This document shows, piece after piece, positions 44,400 through 58,100 of a stretch of 64,000 nt of DNA (within the stretch, counting starts at the first letter, position 1; each line of letters opens with the position of its first letter). This DNA comes from Tachypleus tridentatus. Lineage: Eukaryota > Arthropoda > Merostomata > Xiphosura > Limulidae. The notes below the pieces were generated by a model. That model was not told where the DNA came from. It saw nothing but the letters and a program-made list of their open reading frames with translations, and ran no database searches. The stretch lies in contig NC_134834.1 of the NCBI RefSeq assembly GCF_004210375.1, forward strand, positions 151,747,009 through 151,811,008, in the 5' to 3' direction. The position numbers and the translations under genes are program-made.

Positions 44400-45740
44400 T
44401 TTTCACTTTTGTTTATTGTGTTGTGTTTTTATGTTTTGTTAGTTTCCATTTACGTGATTTATTGCAACATGACCATATATTCAACATGCAATGCTAAATT
44501 TCATATCAATATAATTCATATACATCTTATAATTTGTTTTTTTTTTTTAACTGTGTTAAAACTGGTGTAGTGGGACGACAGACAAACGAGTATACTGATT
44601 TATAATTTCATAAGACTTAAAGGAGTGTCTTGAGTACCAATACCAGTATTTAAATATGGAAGTAGAATTGAAGAAAAATATTTTTGGTTCCTCCTGCTGC
44701 TTCTTTGATATTTTAATGGATTGATTGTCGTAATTTAATTATCTTAATTAGCATCATTATAAATAATAATTCCTTCTATTCTATTGTGTTAGATACAGAA
44801 TATAACGATGGCATATATTGCTGACGGTCACTGTTATAGATATTAAATACTTTTGAAAAATGAGATGTAATGACAAGTCTCGCCTAGTGTTAAGTGAAAT
44901 TATGAGTACTATTTTTTCGAACGTTTGTTTTCTCTGTAAATTGATAGATGTTAACTTTAACCTTTATATGCTAAAAGAAGGCGATCATTGATACAACTGT
45001 ACACTTGAAAATGAACACTAGATTTTGTGAAGTAATCTGTCGAATTTTAATTGCCTCATTTATACAGTTATACTCAATTATACAGTTACTTGTATAAACA
45101 AGATTTAATACGTCCATATTTAAGAAATGAGACATTGTAGATTTGGAGATAGAATTATAAAACAACTAGACAGCTATTTTAATTGGTAAAGTAGTCATTT
45201 ATTATGTTTTAGAAAATGAAATGCTGGTAGAATAACGGAAATTTTTCTATCTAATGATAAGTAAATATAGTTATAATCAATATTTCTTAACGTTTTGATT
45301 TAGACGTTAGCTGGAGAAAGCACCATGTTGAAGTCCACTTAGTCCTAGCTTCTAAACAAGTTTTAATATACGAGATATTCTGCTAAATATCTAGGACAAG
45401 GATTTAGTTATAAATATGGGTGAGCTAGATAATTGGCTAAGTAAGCTTATAGTGAAATAAAGAGGCATGAGAAAGATAGACAGTCGCTTCCTAGCCGGTA
45501 GATTTATATCAATTATCACTAACTGTAACGTAGATGATATTTACATTAGTGCATTGTAGATAGCGTAGCTGTAAACGTAGACCTACAAAAAATTACAAAA
45601 TATGAACAAACCTGTACAAAATAAATACAATTGACTTTTTTTTTTGTTACATGGACTGAATAGTGAGTTGTTTTCATCGGATAATTTAAAAGAACCCACC
45701 GGGGAAAGAATAACACAACAACACTGATGCCAGAAGTTTT
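44400..45740. other. intergenic, nothing recognised
   Basis: AT-rich sequence with no splice-supported frame. The minus-strand open frame at 44971-45165 has no recognisable content. Confidence 0.45.
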
Positions 45741-45744
45741 TCTT

Positions 45745-46044
45745 TTTTATGAATATAAGATAGAACTCTGGATACCCGTGAAATAGAATTTCAACTGTTG
45801 AAGGTCAAATATTGAGATCCAAGAGTTGGTGGTGATGACTAGCTGCCTTCACTCTAGTCTTACACTGTTAAATTAGGGATGGCTAGCGCAGATACCCCTC
45901 GTGTAGCTTTGCGCGAAATTAAAAACAAACAAACTGTCTTAATATTTTCATCAGTTCAAGTGGTGCTTGGATCTCAATATTTGACCTTCAACAGTTGAAA
46001 TTCTATTTCACGGGTATCCAGAGTTCTATCTTATATTCATAAAA
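45745..46044. repeat. perfect inverted repeat: 79-bp arms, 142-bp spacer
   Basis: 45745-45823 and 45966-46044 are exact reverse complements over 79 bases (start ttttatgaatataagataga, end aatattgagatccaag in the first arm). The spacer holds a partial family A SINE. The arms have no transposon-like termini or target duplication, so this looks like a local inverted duplication, recent enough to show no changes, rather than an element. Confidence 0.95.
45824..45940 (+). repeat. family A SINE, 3' half
   Basis: Begins abruptly in the body (agttggtggtgatgactagc) at the end of the first inverted-repeat arm. It continues through 'cttacactgttaaattaggg' to an AAACAAACAAAC tail. Confidence 0.85.
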
Positions 46045-46176
46045 TATAATCATGCTCGTCCTTTCAAACATGCTCGTCCTTTCAGCTGTGAGGGTGTTAT
46101 AATGTAACGGGGATTTGAACCAGCGACCCTCGGATTACAAGTCGAGTGCCTTGACCACCTGGCCATGTCGGGCCTT
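46045..46176 (-). repeat. rearranged family A SINE, 5' half with inverted body
   Basis: On the minus strand a normal tRNA head (ggcccgacatggccaggtgg through GGTTCAAATCCCC) is followed by body sequence in the wrong orientation: 46060-46110 reads plus-sense 'catgctcgtcctttcagctg' and 'gtgagggtgttataatgta'. The word 'catgctcgtcctttca' is also repeated. Together with the preceding inverted repeat this indicates one complex rearrangement. Confidence 0.8.
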
Positions 46177-46329
46177 TATTAAGACAGAATCAAGAGGAAA
46201 GAAACAGACAATCCTAATACGACCAGGGAGAGTGAAAGAGAAGACCAGAAGAAAGTAATGAGAATTTATTAGAGGAGTTAAAAGAAACAGACCCATTATT
46301 TATATAGAATAATTACAATGAAGAATAAA

Positions 46330-47230
46330 TATGATTGTGGACAGGATCGACGAAGTTATGAATGAAGTAAGGATGCACATTGAGATTATAACAATAAGAT
46401 TGAGAGGATAATGGCAAAATAAATTAAGTCAAAACTGAAGTACATTATGGAAGTATAGAAAGACATCAGTGGGATAGAAAAGAGCATCATTGAAGTACAG
46501 AACATCAGTGACAAAGTAAAATATCTGGAAAACAAAAGATTAAATGCAAAAATCAAACCATTCACACTTCTTTAAACATTGACTCAAGAGTTTCAACTTA
46601 AAACATCATATGGTAGAAAATGTGGAATAGAAGACTCATTTGATCTATAATACATCTAAACATATTACTACTACTTCTGTACTACTTATTACTAAATGAT
46701 CTTCCTAGGCTATTTCAGCCATAACACTATCAAATTGAATTCTAGAATGTTATTAATAAGTTGACAATGATGAGAAAGTTTCACAAGAGTTATACCAGAT
46801 TCTGTTAGAAATAATTTCCGCAATGATTGAGCGGAATTGTGAGCAACAACTTATACAACTTGCTATCCATGTACAATGACCAATTTGGACTCCAGCTGAA
46901 AACCGTAACAACTACCAAGCATTAGTGTCCACCTTATTCAATAGGTTTGGAGCGTGTGCACCAGTAGGAAGTATCAGTAGCAAATTCCAGAACATGGTGC
47001 AAGCGAAAGAATAAATATTAGTCAGTCTTGCAGAAGGTATGGAAATGCTTGTCCAAATATCTTACCTGAATGCTTCTCGTGAAATGATGGATTCGTTGGA
47101 GGTGATAAATTCAGACACAATAAAAGATGAGGATATGATAATTATGCTGAAGCCAAATATTGTACATCCTGAAAAAAATCTCTAAAGCTGGTGATGGAAC
47201 TTGAGTCTGTCAAAGTTTAAATTACTAACA
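46330..47230 (+). pseudogene. Gypsy-like retrotransposon gag remnant
   Basis: Discontinuous reading: an early coiled-coil-like part (ISGIEKSIIEVQNISDKVKY, LENKRLNAKIKPF) and a capsid-like part (NRNNYQALVSTLFNRFGACA, LAEGMEMLVQISYLNASREM, MDSLEVINSDTIKDEDMIIM). These match the 'NYxALVxxLxxRFG … LAxDIExLVxxAYPxAxxEMxDxL' layout of arthropod Gypsy-type gag. Several stops break it. No LTRs or intact pol were found; 47231-47850 may be decayed zinc-finger/protease sequence but has no firm motif. Confidence 0.6.
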
Positions 47231-48624
47231 GTGCCATTTAGAAATTACAAGGATTTGAGGTCCTGTAGAATATAAACTTCTATTTACGCTATCAACAGTG
47301 TAGAAGTACTGAAAGTATAATTTAGCGAACCTGGTGAACATAACAGGGGAAATGGACTAAAAAACAATACATGCCTAACATATAACATCTGAAGAAACAC
47401 ACTGCAAAAAATTGCCAGCAAAAGTCTAAGTAGAGTAAGAGCTTTCTCAAAGTATACCACATAGAGAGAATCTAGCCATTACAGCCGATTTATAAAAATT
47501 GACAGCTGTTGTAAAACATAAGAGACAGATCTCAATCAGATCAGAGGAGATGCACAAAGCTAATAAGATGTCAAGAAAGCAAGAATTATTGTGCATCTGT
47601 TTAAGCTTTCTTTTCTTTTTCACCAGAGGTAAATCGAAAAGAGAATCTGTAACACGGAGACCTAATGCATTCATTGACTGGCCATACCTTCTGCTATGGA
47701 CTGCAGTTTCTCCTATTCAAGGCTTATCAGCACAGCTTGAGTTAATAAACCAAAGAACTATCACTAGCCTTTTATATTGGGAAGTGTATGTAATAGCTGT
47801 GAGATTTACAGTCAATTTTGCTTTCCCATATAGTAACTTAAAATAATTTAGGTATGTGAATAAGATATGACATTTATCAAATTCATTATTATCGACACAA
47901 AGTCTAAGCTTGAGCTTAGGGACGTCAAATATTGGGGAAGTAGGTGATACAATTGGATCATCTACCCAGAAGATTAGGATAACCTGGAATAAAACAAAGT
48001 ACCGATTTTACGATATGTGATACAAAGCAATGGTGCAATACGTTGCGAGGTTACATATAACTGAATTTTTTACTTTAGAAAAATCTAAGAAATTCCCTCC
48101 ACCTCAGTAAGAATTTGCCATCCTTACCCAAATTAGACATCAAATGGCGTTGCTATATGAGACAGTAGTCTACTAAAGATATAAAAAATCAGCATTACCT
48201 GGCTTGTTAATTTCAAAGAATGTTTTACATTCAAGTTGAGGAGCCGATAGAATATATACATTTAGCGGAATAGGCATAACAGGTAGCGTTCCCTGTGGAT
48301 AGTTTATTAGCATTATGGTTAATAGTATTTCCTAAGTGATTTAGCCTGCATGTTTGTAAGAATTGGATAAATAATTTCTTAGTATTTTTAAAAGAAGCAA
48401 AAATGAATGAGTAACAATGTATCAAACACACTCTATCTGATACATACAGGGCCGAATAAACCTTTTGCCTAATACCTGTGGTTATCGAACAGGCTAGGAT
48501 AAGACTTTTTGAGGTCGATACGCTAAGTTTAATATCAAATTGCATGAACGATATGATTAAATTATTGAATTTTGTCAAATTTGTTCGACTCTAAATCAAA
48601 ATTAAATTATTGTTGTTTTAATGA
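47231..48624. other. decayed retroelement or spacer
   Basis: The open frame 47499-47846 (115 residues) follows the gag remnant in the same orientation and may be derived from the same retroelement, but no protease or RT motif is visible. A minus-strand frame at 48231-48578 is unrecognised. Nothing else is supported. Confidence 0.35.
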
Positions 48625-48722
48625 AAAGCTACCAATGGGTTGTCTTCACTCTGTCCATTGCGGAAAATCAAACCACAGATTTTAGCATTGCAAATCCATA
48701 AACTTACCGCTGATCCTCCCAG
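48625..48722 (-). repeat. tRNA-derived SINE, family B, degraded
   Basis: Minus strand: 'ctgggaggatcagcggtaag', 'tttgcaatgctaaaatctg', then a decayed B box and 'aagacaacccattggtagct'. Confidence 0.6.
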
Positions 48723-48985
48723 AAATCAAATTTAGAGTAAGGAGTAATAAAAATATATTATTTATTTATTTAAACAGAGTTATTTCTTATTATTTATATT
48801 TTTCTTGAATTAATTTTACTCAACAATGTCATTATTCAGAAGAGTGGCTAAGTAATAAACTAATCTTGTTTCCGAAACGGGTCAAATGAACAGAGCGTGG
48901 AAGTTTAGTTTTAATTTTGAAATAATATTAAGACAAATTATTGGAATATAGCCCTCTTGTTTGCTTTATTACGTGAGGGTAGCGA

Positions 48986-48993
48986 TCACGTGA
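48986..48993. promoter_or_regulatory. palindromic E-box TCACGTGA upstream of MLF
   Basis: Lies 164-171 bases before the MLF start codon. TCACGTGA is a high-affinity bHLH-zip (USF/MITF/TFE-type) site. No TATA box is evident nearby. Function is inferred from position only. Confidence 0.35.
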
Positions 48994-49156
48994 TTAGTTT
49001 TCTAGAAATTTGTCCATTGCAAAGGTAGTTTGTGTACTTTACGTCTATTGTTGTAATTGTGAAATACTTCTCGATTTTTTGGAATAGATATAATTTGTTA
49101 CGATTTATCTAATTTGTTTGAAAAGTTACGATACATACTGTAGTTAGTAAAAATTC

Positions 49157-52100
49157 ATGTCACATTTCGACGCAATAATGAGAGATTTGGATGAAGATCC
49201 GTTTTTTAACGCTATGAAGTAAGTTTTGACCTCATATTTGCTTTTGCTAGTACTAGTAATAGTATGGATTATCGACATCACTTGTTAGGCTTAATCAAAC
49301 AAAAGTTATCTTAGGCCTAATTTGATATCATCAATTTATGCTTTTCAAATTTTAGTTTTAGTTAGCTTATTAGTTACATTACAACTAGTAGGATTACACA
49401 ATATTGTTGTTAGTATAACTTACAAATTTATTTTTATTTAAATTTGAAGTTTTCAAACATAGCGTAACACTAATATAGTAACAGATGTATAAATTTAGAC
49501 TAGTATATTAATGGTAATTATGTTGATAGCAGTATAAATTGTAATATAAGAAAGAATTACACATAACTCGCGCTTTTAAAATAAAAATAATAGGAATATT
49601 GCGATGAATAATATTTAATGTGATACTTAAATGTTCCCAACTGAGATAATAGAGATTAAATTTTAACAATATTTTAGGAACCTTTGTATTCTTTAATTAT
49701 ATACACTTATATAAACATGAATGTTTCTGTGTCTTTGTTCCTTATGCCATGTATTTAAAGTCATAAACCTTAAATCTGAGGTACAGGTACAACTTTGTGG
49801 AGGAAGTAACATGGGCTCAAGGCTGCAGACTGAGGCCAAAGTGACCAATTAATGTTTTTGCAAACAGGATAAACAGTTGGTTTCAGATTGAAAAGGCCAG
49901 ATTTCTATGATGTGTGATTAAGAGAACTATTATTTGTTTATTCTGTTAGGACTTTTCTTAATCATTGTATTCATAATCAGTTACAGTTTAAAATATTTAA
50001 AAATTTCATATAGCCTTCATTTGTTTGTATTATCTGGTTTACCCTCTTTTATTCTAGACATACATGTTTACTGTTTAACACCACTTAGCTGGTGATTCCT
50101 CTTAAATATGCATGAATACTTCAACTGAATAGGCTTGCTTCAGCCTTATCTTTTGCTTGCTGTACAATAATTTCAACAGATGTTTGGTATCTGAGTATTT
50201 AATCAGATCATGTTGTAGTGAGAAAATAAATGAATTCTTCATTAAATGGAATAATAATAAAGTCAGAATACATTGCAAATGATATTTGACCACACAGTAG
50301 AGGTCGGGACACCAGAAGGTTGGTAACTTGAAATGTTACCCAACACACATGTAAGAAGCAAGAGCAATGTACCAGGGCTTGATTTAATTGAAATTGCTTC
50401 AGCAAAATTTTATTTCAAATTATTTCATTAACATTTAATCAAAATATTTTATTAACCCTTTCATGATGGGTTATGGGTCAAAGGACGTGCCATTGTGTTT
50501 TTTGACTTGCATTCAAAATTTTATTGAACAACTATTTTATGAATTTATGTAAATACATTTGGTATCAAACTGTAGATTATAATTCAAACTTTGATATTAT
50601 ATGAGTTTGTTTCTTAATTTAGGAGTAAATATCAAAAGAACACACCTAAATATAGATTTTAATGAGTCATGTGGTATGTTGAATGCAGCACTGTTTTTAA
50701 TTAAAATCAGATGTTTAAGATGTCAAAATACTACGTCTATAGTTTTGTACAAATTAGGAACTTTCATTACATATACTAACAAACTAGAATGTACAATAAA
50801 AACCTTATGATGGTAATGAGGTTGGTTAGTTGACAGACTCCACATGGTTAGGGTACAGAAAATAACATCAAATATGAAATGTATGCAGGAGGTTTTAAAG
50901 ATTACACAAATAATATTTAAGATTTTGGGGCCCAAGAATAGTTTTTTTTTATCATAAAGCCACTTAGCACTCGGACTAGTAATGAAACAGACTCGATATT
51001 TTCACAAACAAATCTTTAGTGAAAATATTTCATTAAAAAATCCAATTTTTTATGTACAAAAATTTGTATTCTTTAATAAAAGTCTATTAAAATGAGTGTA
51101 TTAAACATGTACAAATGTGTGTATGAACTTGTGTATACCACCCTGTTGTGAAAAGGTTAATTAAGTTGAACACCAGGTTGAAAGAAAACCAAAAAACAGC
51201 AACCTGAGTTAAAGAAGAAAACCAGTCACTTATTTTCTGAACAGAATGTCACATTACTAAAACATTAGCTTGTAATTAACAAAAAAATATCAGAGAAGCC
51301 TTTAATAAAATTAAAGAATCTCATAATTAATAAATAACTAGACACATCTCTTTATCTTTGATTGCTCTTTTGAGAGAAATTCCTAATATTATAAAAGTAT
51401 TTTGCATGAGGAACTCACATTTTCATATTTACACCCTTTTTTCTTTATTCAGCCAAAAAATGTCAAATTCACATTGTGCACGTAACCATTATCAGTTCTA
51501 AAATTAAAGTACATTACTGAATGTTGAACTTAGTACTAAAATCCTCTTTAATTTAGGCCTAATATAATTCCTTATTTTTTCTTTCTTTCTGCCTTTCTGT
51601 TTTTGAACAATTTTTGTCTGTGATTTTGTTTCCTTGTGTGAACTGTTATTTAACTTTAGGCTTGACACTTTTCTCATGAATTATGTCTGTTTTATTTAGG
51701 CCTGTTGCCCTCCTCCTGTTTCTTTGTTACATCTCCTCTGCTTCTAAATATCACTTATGTATATAAATTACATATGCAGCATATGTGTTTAATGTTTAGA
51801 ATTTACCAGGTCAGTGTTAATCATATTCTTGGATGCTGGACAGTTTGAAGAACCTTCAAACTAGTGCTGGGCAATTAATTGATATAATAGATATTTATGA
51901 GCAGTTATTAGCTTGATCGGTGTCGCATAAATTAATCTACTAATTAAAATTAGTTCCAATTTCCACTGTGTTCAATTATTCTAACAATTTAATTGTACGT
52001 TGTCAGTTGTCGTGAAAGTAATCCAATTTATCAAAATTGGGGTTCTGTTATATTTTAATTATTCAAACAACTTGGGTATTACTGTTGTTTCATTTTAAAG

Positions 52101-55100
52101 CAGAAGCTACTTAATGGCCTATCTTTACTCTGCTCAATTTTAGTCTTAAAATTTATTTTTTTATTTCTAGTTTTTTAAGTTTGTGATTTGAGGATCTTGG
52201 GTTTAATTCCTCTTGTCACAAAACTTGCTTTCTCTGTTTTTGTCATGGCAAACCTTCTATGGCTGTCAGCACCTTTTGTCCATTATTTTTCTTTGTACTG
52301 GACAAATTGTAAACTCTGCTTAACACTAGTTTTTGTTCAACACACTTTTTGAGTGGCTGTTGGCATCTGTACTCCTGCTTTATGTTTAGACACATGATTG
52401 TTCAAGTGAAACACCACCTTCAGAGGCCTGTTGTTTTCGATGCACAATACTTGCCAGCTGCAAACAGTGTATAATAAGTATTGTTGTCACCACATTTTAC
52501 TTTTTTCTGTTTTGGGTGAACTAATGACCATTTTTGTTTATACTGTTATCATTATTGTGTATGTTGGTGGTAGTGGAGTGGTGACCAGAAGGAATGTAAC
52601 TGGCTGACATCTGCCACAAAGCTATATTTTTATTTATCCATTACAAGAATGCGTCTGAATCCACAACATGTATAGAGTTGTGGTATACTACTTAGTTTAC
52701 ATTTTTATCATGTTTCTCAGTGCACTTAGGACACTTTCAATCCACCATTTGCATGTTTGGCCTTTTGCTTTCTGTCTATTTATCTTTATATTGATTGCTC
52801 TTTGTGGCAAAGTAGTTTGTTAAATTTCTTTGTGTATGACAAGGCTGGAACAGTTTTCAACTTCATGCTAATGTTGTTGTTACATATTGGTGACATGCGG
52901 AATGTTTGAGATACCACAGTTCTGTTTTGACAGTGTGGTGTTGATATCCACATTTGGCACTGATAGATAATTGTTATGAAGATAATTTGTAGAGTTTTTT
53001 GTTTCAAGGGATTTTTTTATTTTTTTTTCCAACAAAGGTATTAATTATATTGTTTTCTGGCTTTGTTTATTGCATATGGCATCAATTTCTGCATCAAAGA
53101 TGCTATATTGTAAGATGCTGCTGCCCAGATCTTTGAACTCGCCTGCTTGCTTTAGTGTTTGATTTTCTATTTTAATGTTAAGATTTTGAAATTTTCATTG
53201 ACCTGAAAAGGCTTCAAAAATATCATTTAATTATTAATTTTTATAATGCCTACCCTTCAAAAATATCATTTAATTATTCATTTTTATAATACCAGTCCTT
53301 CAAAAATATCATTTAATTATTAATTTTTATAATACTCGTTCTTCAGAAATATGACTTAATTATTCATTTTTATAGGACCAGTTTTTCAAAAATATTGTTT
53401 ATTTATTTATTTTTATAATACTTATCTTTCAAAAATATGACTTGTTCATTTTTATAATACCCGCCCTTCAAATACATCATTTAATTATTCATTTTTATAA
53501 TACCAATCCTTCAAAAATGATTTAATTATTCATTTTTATAATACCAATCCTTCAAAAATGATTTAATTATTCATTTTTATAATACCTGTCCTTCAAATAT
53601 ATCATTTAATTATTCATTTTTATAATACCTGTCCTTCAAGAATATCATTTAATTATTCATTTTTATAATACCTGTTTTTCAAGAATATCATTTAGTTATT
53701 CATTTTTATAATACCAGTTCTTCAAAAATATGACTTGTTCATTTTTATTGTGCTAGTTTTTCAAAAATATAAATTATTCATTTTTATAATACCAATCCTT
53801 CAAAAATATATAATTATTCATTTCTATGATACCAGTTCTTCAAAAATATGGTTTAATTATTCTTTTTTGTAATACTCATCCTTCAAGAATATCATTTAAT
53901 TATTCATTTTTATAATACCTGTCTTTCAAAAATATCATTTAATTTTCAGTGTTTTTACACTAAAAAGCAGAATTCTTATAACTTGACAAAAATTGAATTT
54001 TTAAACGATTTTAGAAATTAGCAAAAGACTATTAGAAATATAAAACAAAAATTCAAACATGCTTATTGCACATAAATTTAAGTTATTAAATGTAACATTT
54101 TTTGTTGGCATAAACAACCTAAACAATACATAGAAATAATTTATGCATCTTGCATCATAACTTTTTGTTAAATTTTACAATATGTAGATGCAGAAATAAC
54201 ATTTAACAGGGACTGACACCTATACACATAATTTAATTTTATTTATTTATTCTTGTTTATATGCTTACAGAATGGATAGTCAAATTCCAATTTTCCCAAG
54301 TGATATTATTCTGATAGTAGAACATGTTGAAATTAACAAAATATATAGTTATGGTAGGTTAAAGTTCAAGGAACTTGTGTAAATATTAAAATACACAAAT
54401 GTTGTATATTACATAATTAAAATTTTATTTAAAAGCTGATGAAGCATCCTAAAGGATTACATGATTAACTTCCTTTACATTCTCAAGGGTGTGAAAAAAC
54501 ATGCTGGACTTCATATAGGTACATAAATATATGATTCTATAGCTACTAGTTTACATGTTTAAAAAATATACTTTCAGATTTTCTAAACCTTCATTCTTAT
54601 TTAAGTTTGAATTACTGTTATTGAAATATTTTTAAAGTAGATTATTTTTAAATGAGGATGAATGGTTAGAAAATCAGAAAATGTGATGTTCATTTATTGT
54701 CATGAACATCTGACTTTTATAGATCAGGTCCTCTGTTATTGTGGTAAATAGAATTAGGAGATACTGGCCACAGAATATTGTGGGTTAGGATCTGCCTTTT
54801 TTACAAACACTGTGGTTTTGCATTTTGAGTATGTTTATGGTTAATTCACAATAACCTGCTGTGATTGGCTTGCTTCCATTTATGTGGCTTCTATGTGTGT
54901 GGGCAATACATTTAAATTTCTCCTTTGAAGTATAGTCACAGTTCAATAAAACAAACTATAAACCTATGATGTACCTTAAAGAGACAGTATTATGTGACAC
55001 AAGTAGGTCTGAAATTAGCAGAGGGTCAGATTCTGGTATTTGAATGCTACACATTCACTGTATCCAGCTGATTGTAGGTGGTAGTTACCTGTTAATTTCA

Positions 55101-58100
55101 AATGAACAATCCAACTACAGGTAAAGCAAATTAATTCATGATGCTAATGACAGAGAAGTAATGTTATAAGATATGAGAGGATAAGTAAATGCAAAAATAA
55201 TTGCTTTATATATGATTGGAGAGACAAATTTTCATACCATTTGAATGGTAGTATGCAGTTGACACTACTTCTAATTGTAAAGGACTTTGACATTTTTTCA
55301 ATGTGTCGTTTCATTACATATTAAGATATTTTCATTTGTTGTTTTGTTTGCCGACAGCATCTGTCTGCTTGCACATCATGATGTTAAGCTTATTACCTGT
55401 TTTGTAATTGTATATTTATTAATAGATTCTAAGACCAGTCATAAATTTCTCTCCTTTGTGCTATATAGAGTGAAATTTGTGCTAACAAATTTAATTTATG
55501 AAGCAAGGCTCAAAGTTTTTTGTTTTAGTGTTAGATAGTTATAGGTGACTTGATTCAGTTAAAAATTAATATCTGATTGCCTGAGGTTCTTGAAGGAAGT
55601 CATTGGGTAGTGAATTTTAGAGATTATTAATGTGATCAAGAAATGTGAACATTTTTAAACCCACATCCATGCTGGCTGTGTGGCAAAACAATTTTTTGAT
55701 TAGTCAGAGAAGACATGTAAATGGCCATGATTAGTTTGACTAGGATATTTGAAGAGCTAAATATACCTCTCTCACTATATACATTGTTTTAATATAAAAA
55801 AATAGTTGCTGTTGAGACTTTTCTTTTACAGCCATTAAAATAGTAAATAGTTGAAAACTAATAAATAAAGATGAGTGGACTTGTATAAACCCACATAATT
55901 GTTTAAAATAAAATGTGACAAAATCCAAAGTAATAGAGGCAGTTTGGACTGTTGAGAAGTTAGCATTAATATGTCATATAGTTTTTCCCATTTAGACAGC
56001 TATTTAGGCCTTGTCTTACACACAAGTAGTGGTAGCTAAAACAATTTTTGATGAAATATGCATTATGAAGTCTTATATAGAGGTTTCAGATCATATTTGA
56101 TTTTGGTGTCCTGTGTAGTATTTAATAATTTATAAGAAAACGTATACCTGAAGGCGAATGATACGTACTTATAGGTACAATGTAGCTCGTGTGATACAAA
56201 TGTTTATTCTGATGTTTTTCTGTTTATTAAATATTTATATGGTGTGATATTAAAGACTTGCAAGCCCATTAATAAACTTGTATAGAAATAATTTACTCTT
56301 TGCTGTTGGATCCAGTTTCCTGAGAAGTGATTCTATTGTAATTTTAAAATGAACCTTAAATTAAACTTTGGTAACAGATCTGTTATGTGCTACTCTCAGT
56401 CTGTTATGCATGTAACTGCTCTACTGTTACAAGGGTGTATTTAATGTTTAATTTTTCATGGCTAATTAATGTAAAACAATGGCTATAATCTTGTAATTAA
56501 TTGCTCTATTTGTAGTTTTAATGTTTTTGTGTCAACATTTTTGTATTTTAACATCATTCAAAAGGTATGTACAAATGATTGTATCTGAGAGCTAAATTTT
56601 AGTTTGTAGTGACCTTGTTTATAATATATGTAACTTCTGTTTGCATTATTCTGGTAATTTAAATCTTAAATTGTTTGTTTTGTATGTTTTTATATGTATT
56701 TTACACTTATGCTATCAAAATTTTGAGTATGTGACTAAATTTGTTTGGCTGTATAAGTCGAATATTGTAGGATAATGAATGGATATTTTGATAAAAAGTG
56801 CCTAACTTGTTTAATGGATGACACATGGAATAGTTATTTTAGTAAAACTGTGTTTTGTTCTAATGCACTTTTAGTAAACTCAATCATCGTATTTCATATT
56901 TATCTGTAATGCACAGACATCTCAGTCTTTGAGTTGAAATGTTATTTGATACTGTAGAAAATGCATTAATGTCTGTGATTATTTATTTCATAGTGGACCG
57001 TTTCAAACAATGAGACAAATGATGGCTCCATTTGGTGGGATGTTTGGTGGAAGTATGTTTCCTCAGCTTATGGGGCCCAACCAGAGGCATAGTCAACATG
57101 GAGATAATTCAAGTTTAATGCCTTTTGGCTTTGGCCACTCTCTTTTTCCTAATATGGATGGCATGTTTAGAAATTTTGTACGTATACTGTAGTTTGTTCT
57201 TAAAGTAACTGATTTTTAAATTTAAAATGAAAAAGTAATGATACACTTGTAATTATAATTTCTGATGTATATTAATGATAATTTGGGAGTATTTGGTTAG
57301 TTGTGTTTTTGTAGGTTTTTCTTTTAACCCTCATTTGATATTCTGGAATCCATGCCGAGCTATTTTTTTCTTCAAAATACCCAAAACATTTAAACTGGGA
57401 AAAGCAGTGGGAGTAAAAAAAACTGTCAACCATGTTGAATCAATTGTTTGAATCTGAATAATTATTGATATGTGTGTGTATTTAAATGTATGTGAACTTG
57501 AATTTGTATTGAAACTACTTGCTTGAGGGTTGATAAATTTGTTCACAGATAGTATGGGCTTGGATTGTTGCTTTTCAGGACTTTCATTTTTTGTATTCTA
57601 CCAAACAAGTTCAAGATCAGAGATTTAGGTATATTTAAGTATAAAAAATAAATGATGTAACTTGGATCAGTTTGGGTGAAGAAGATTGAATTCCAGCCAA
57701 ACTGGCAGAGGTTTGACTCCATCATGTCAGTGATGATGAAAAACCTTAGTGTTAAATGTTGCTATAATATTAAATACAAGTGTAAATATTCTTCTAATTA
57801 AGTTTGCTAAAATAGTTTCTCAACTGATAAAGAAGATGAAATTTAAAATATGCTAATTGTGAAAACTATCGCAAGTTAATTGTAAAAACATGATAGCGTT
57901 GTATTTGTATGTTTTTAACTATGTTGTGTGAACCATGTATTGGTTTACATTTCCTGTATAACTTAGATGTTGTGCCACATTTTTACACAGATATTCACTG
58001 GACCTTTGTCTCTATTTAATAATTCATTATTTCCAAGGATTCACAACTATTAGTGACTGTCTGTTCAGCCAATACAACAGATTTATTTTTTTGCATTAAG

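Noticed and set aside
52175-52250. tRNA-head-like words in MLF intron 1
   Set aside because: Too few matching blocks to call a SINE; body and tail are not recognisable.
55287-55538. 83-residue open frame in MLF intron 1
   Set aside because: AT-driven hydrophobic sequence, no borders, no homology recognised.
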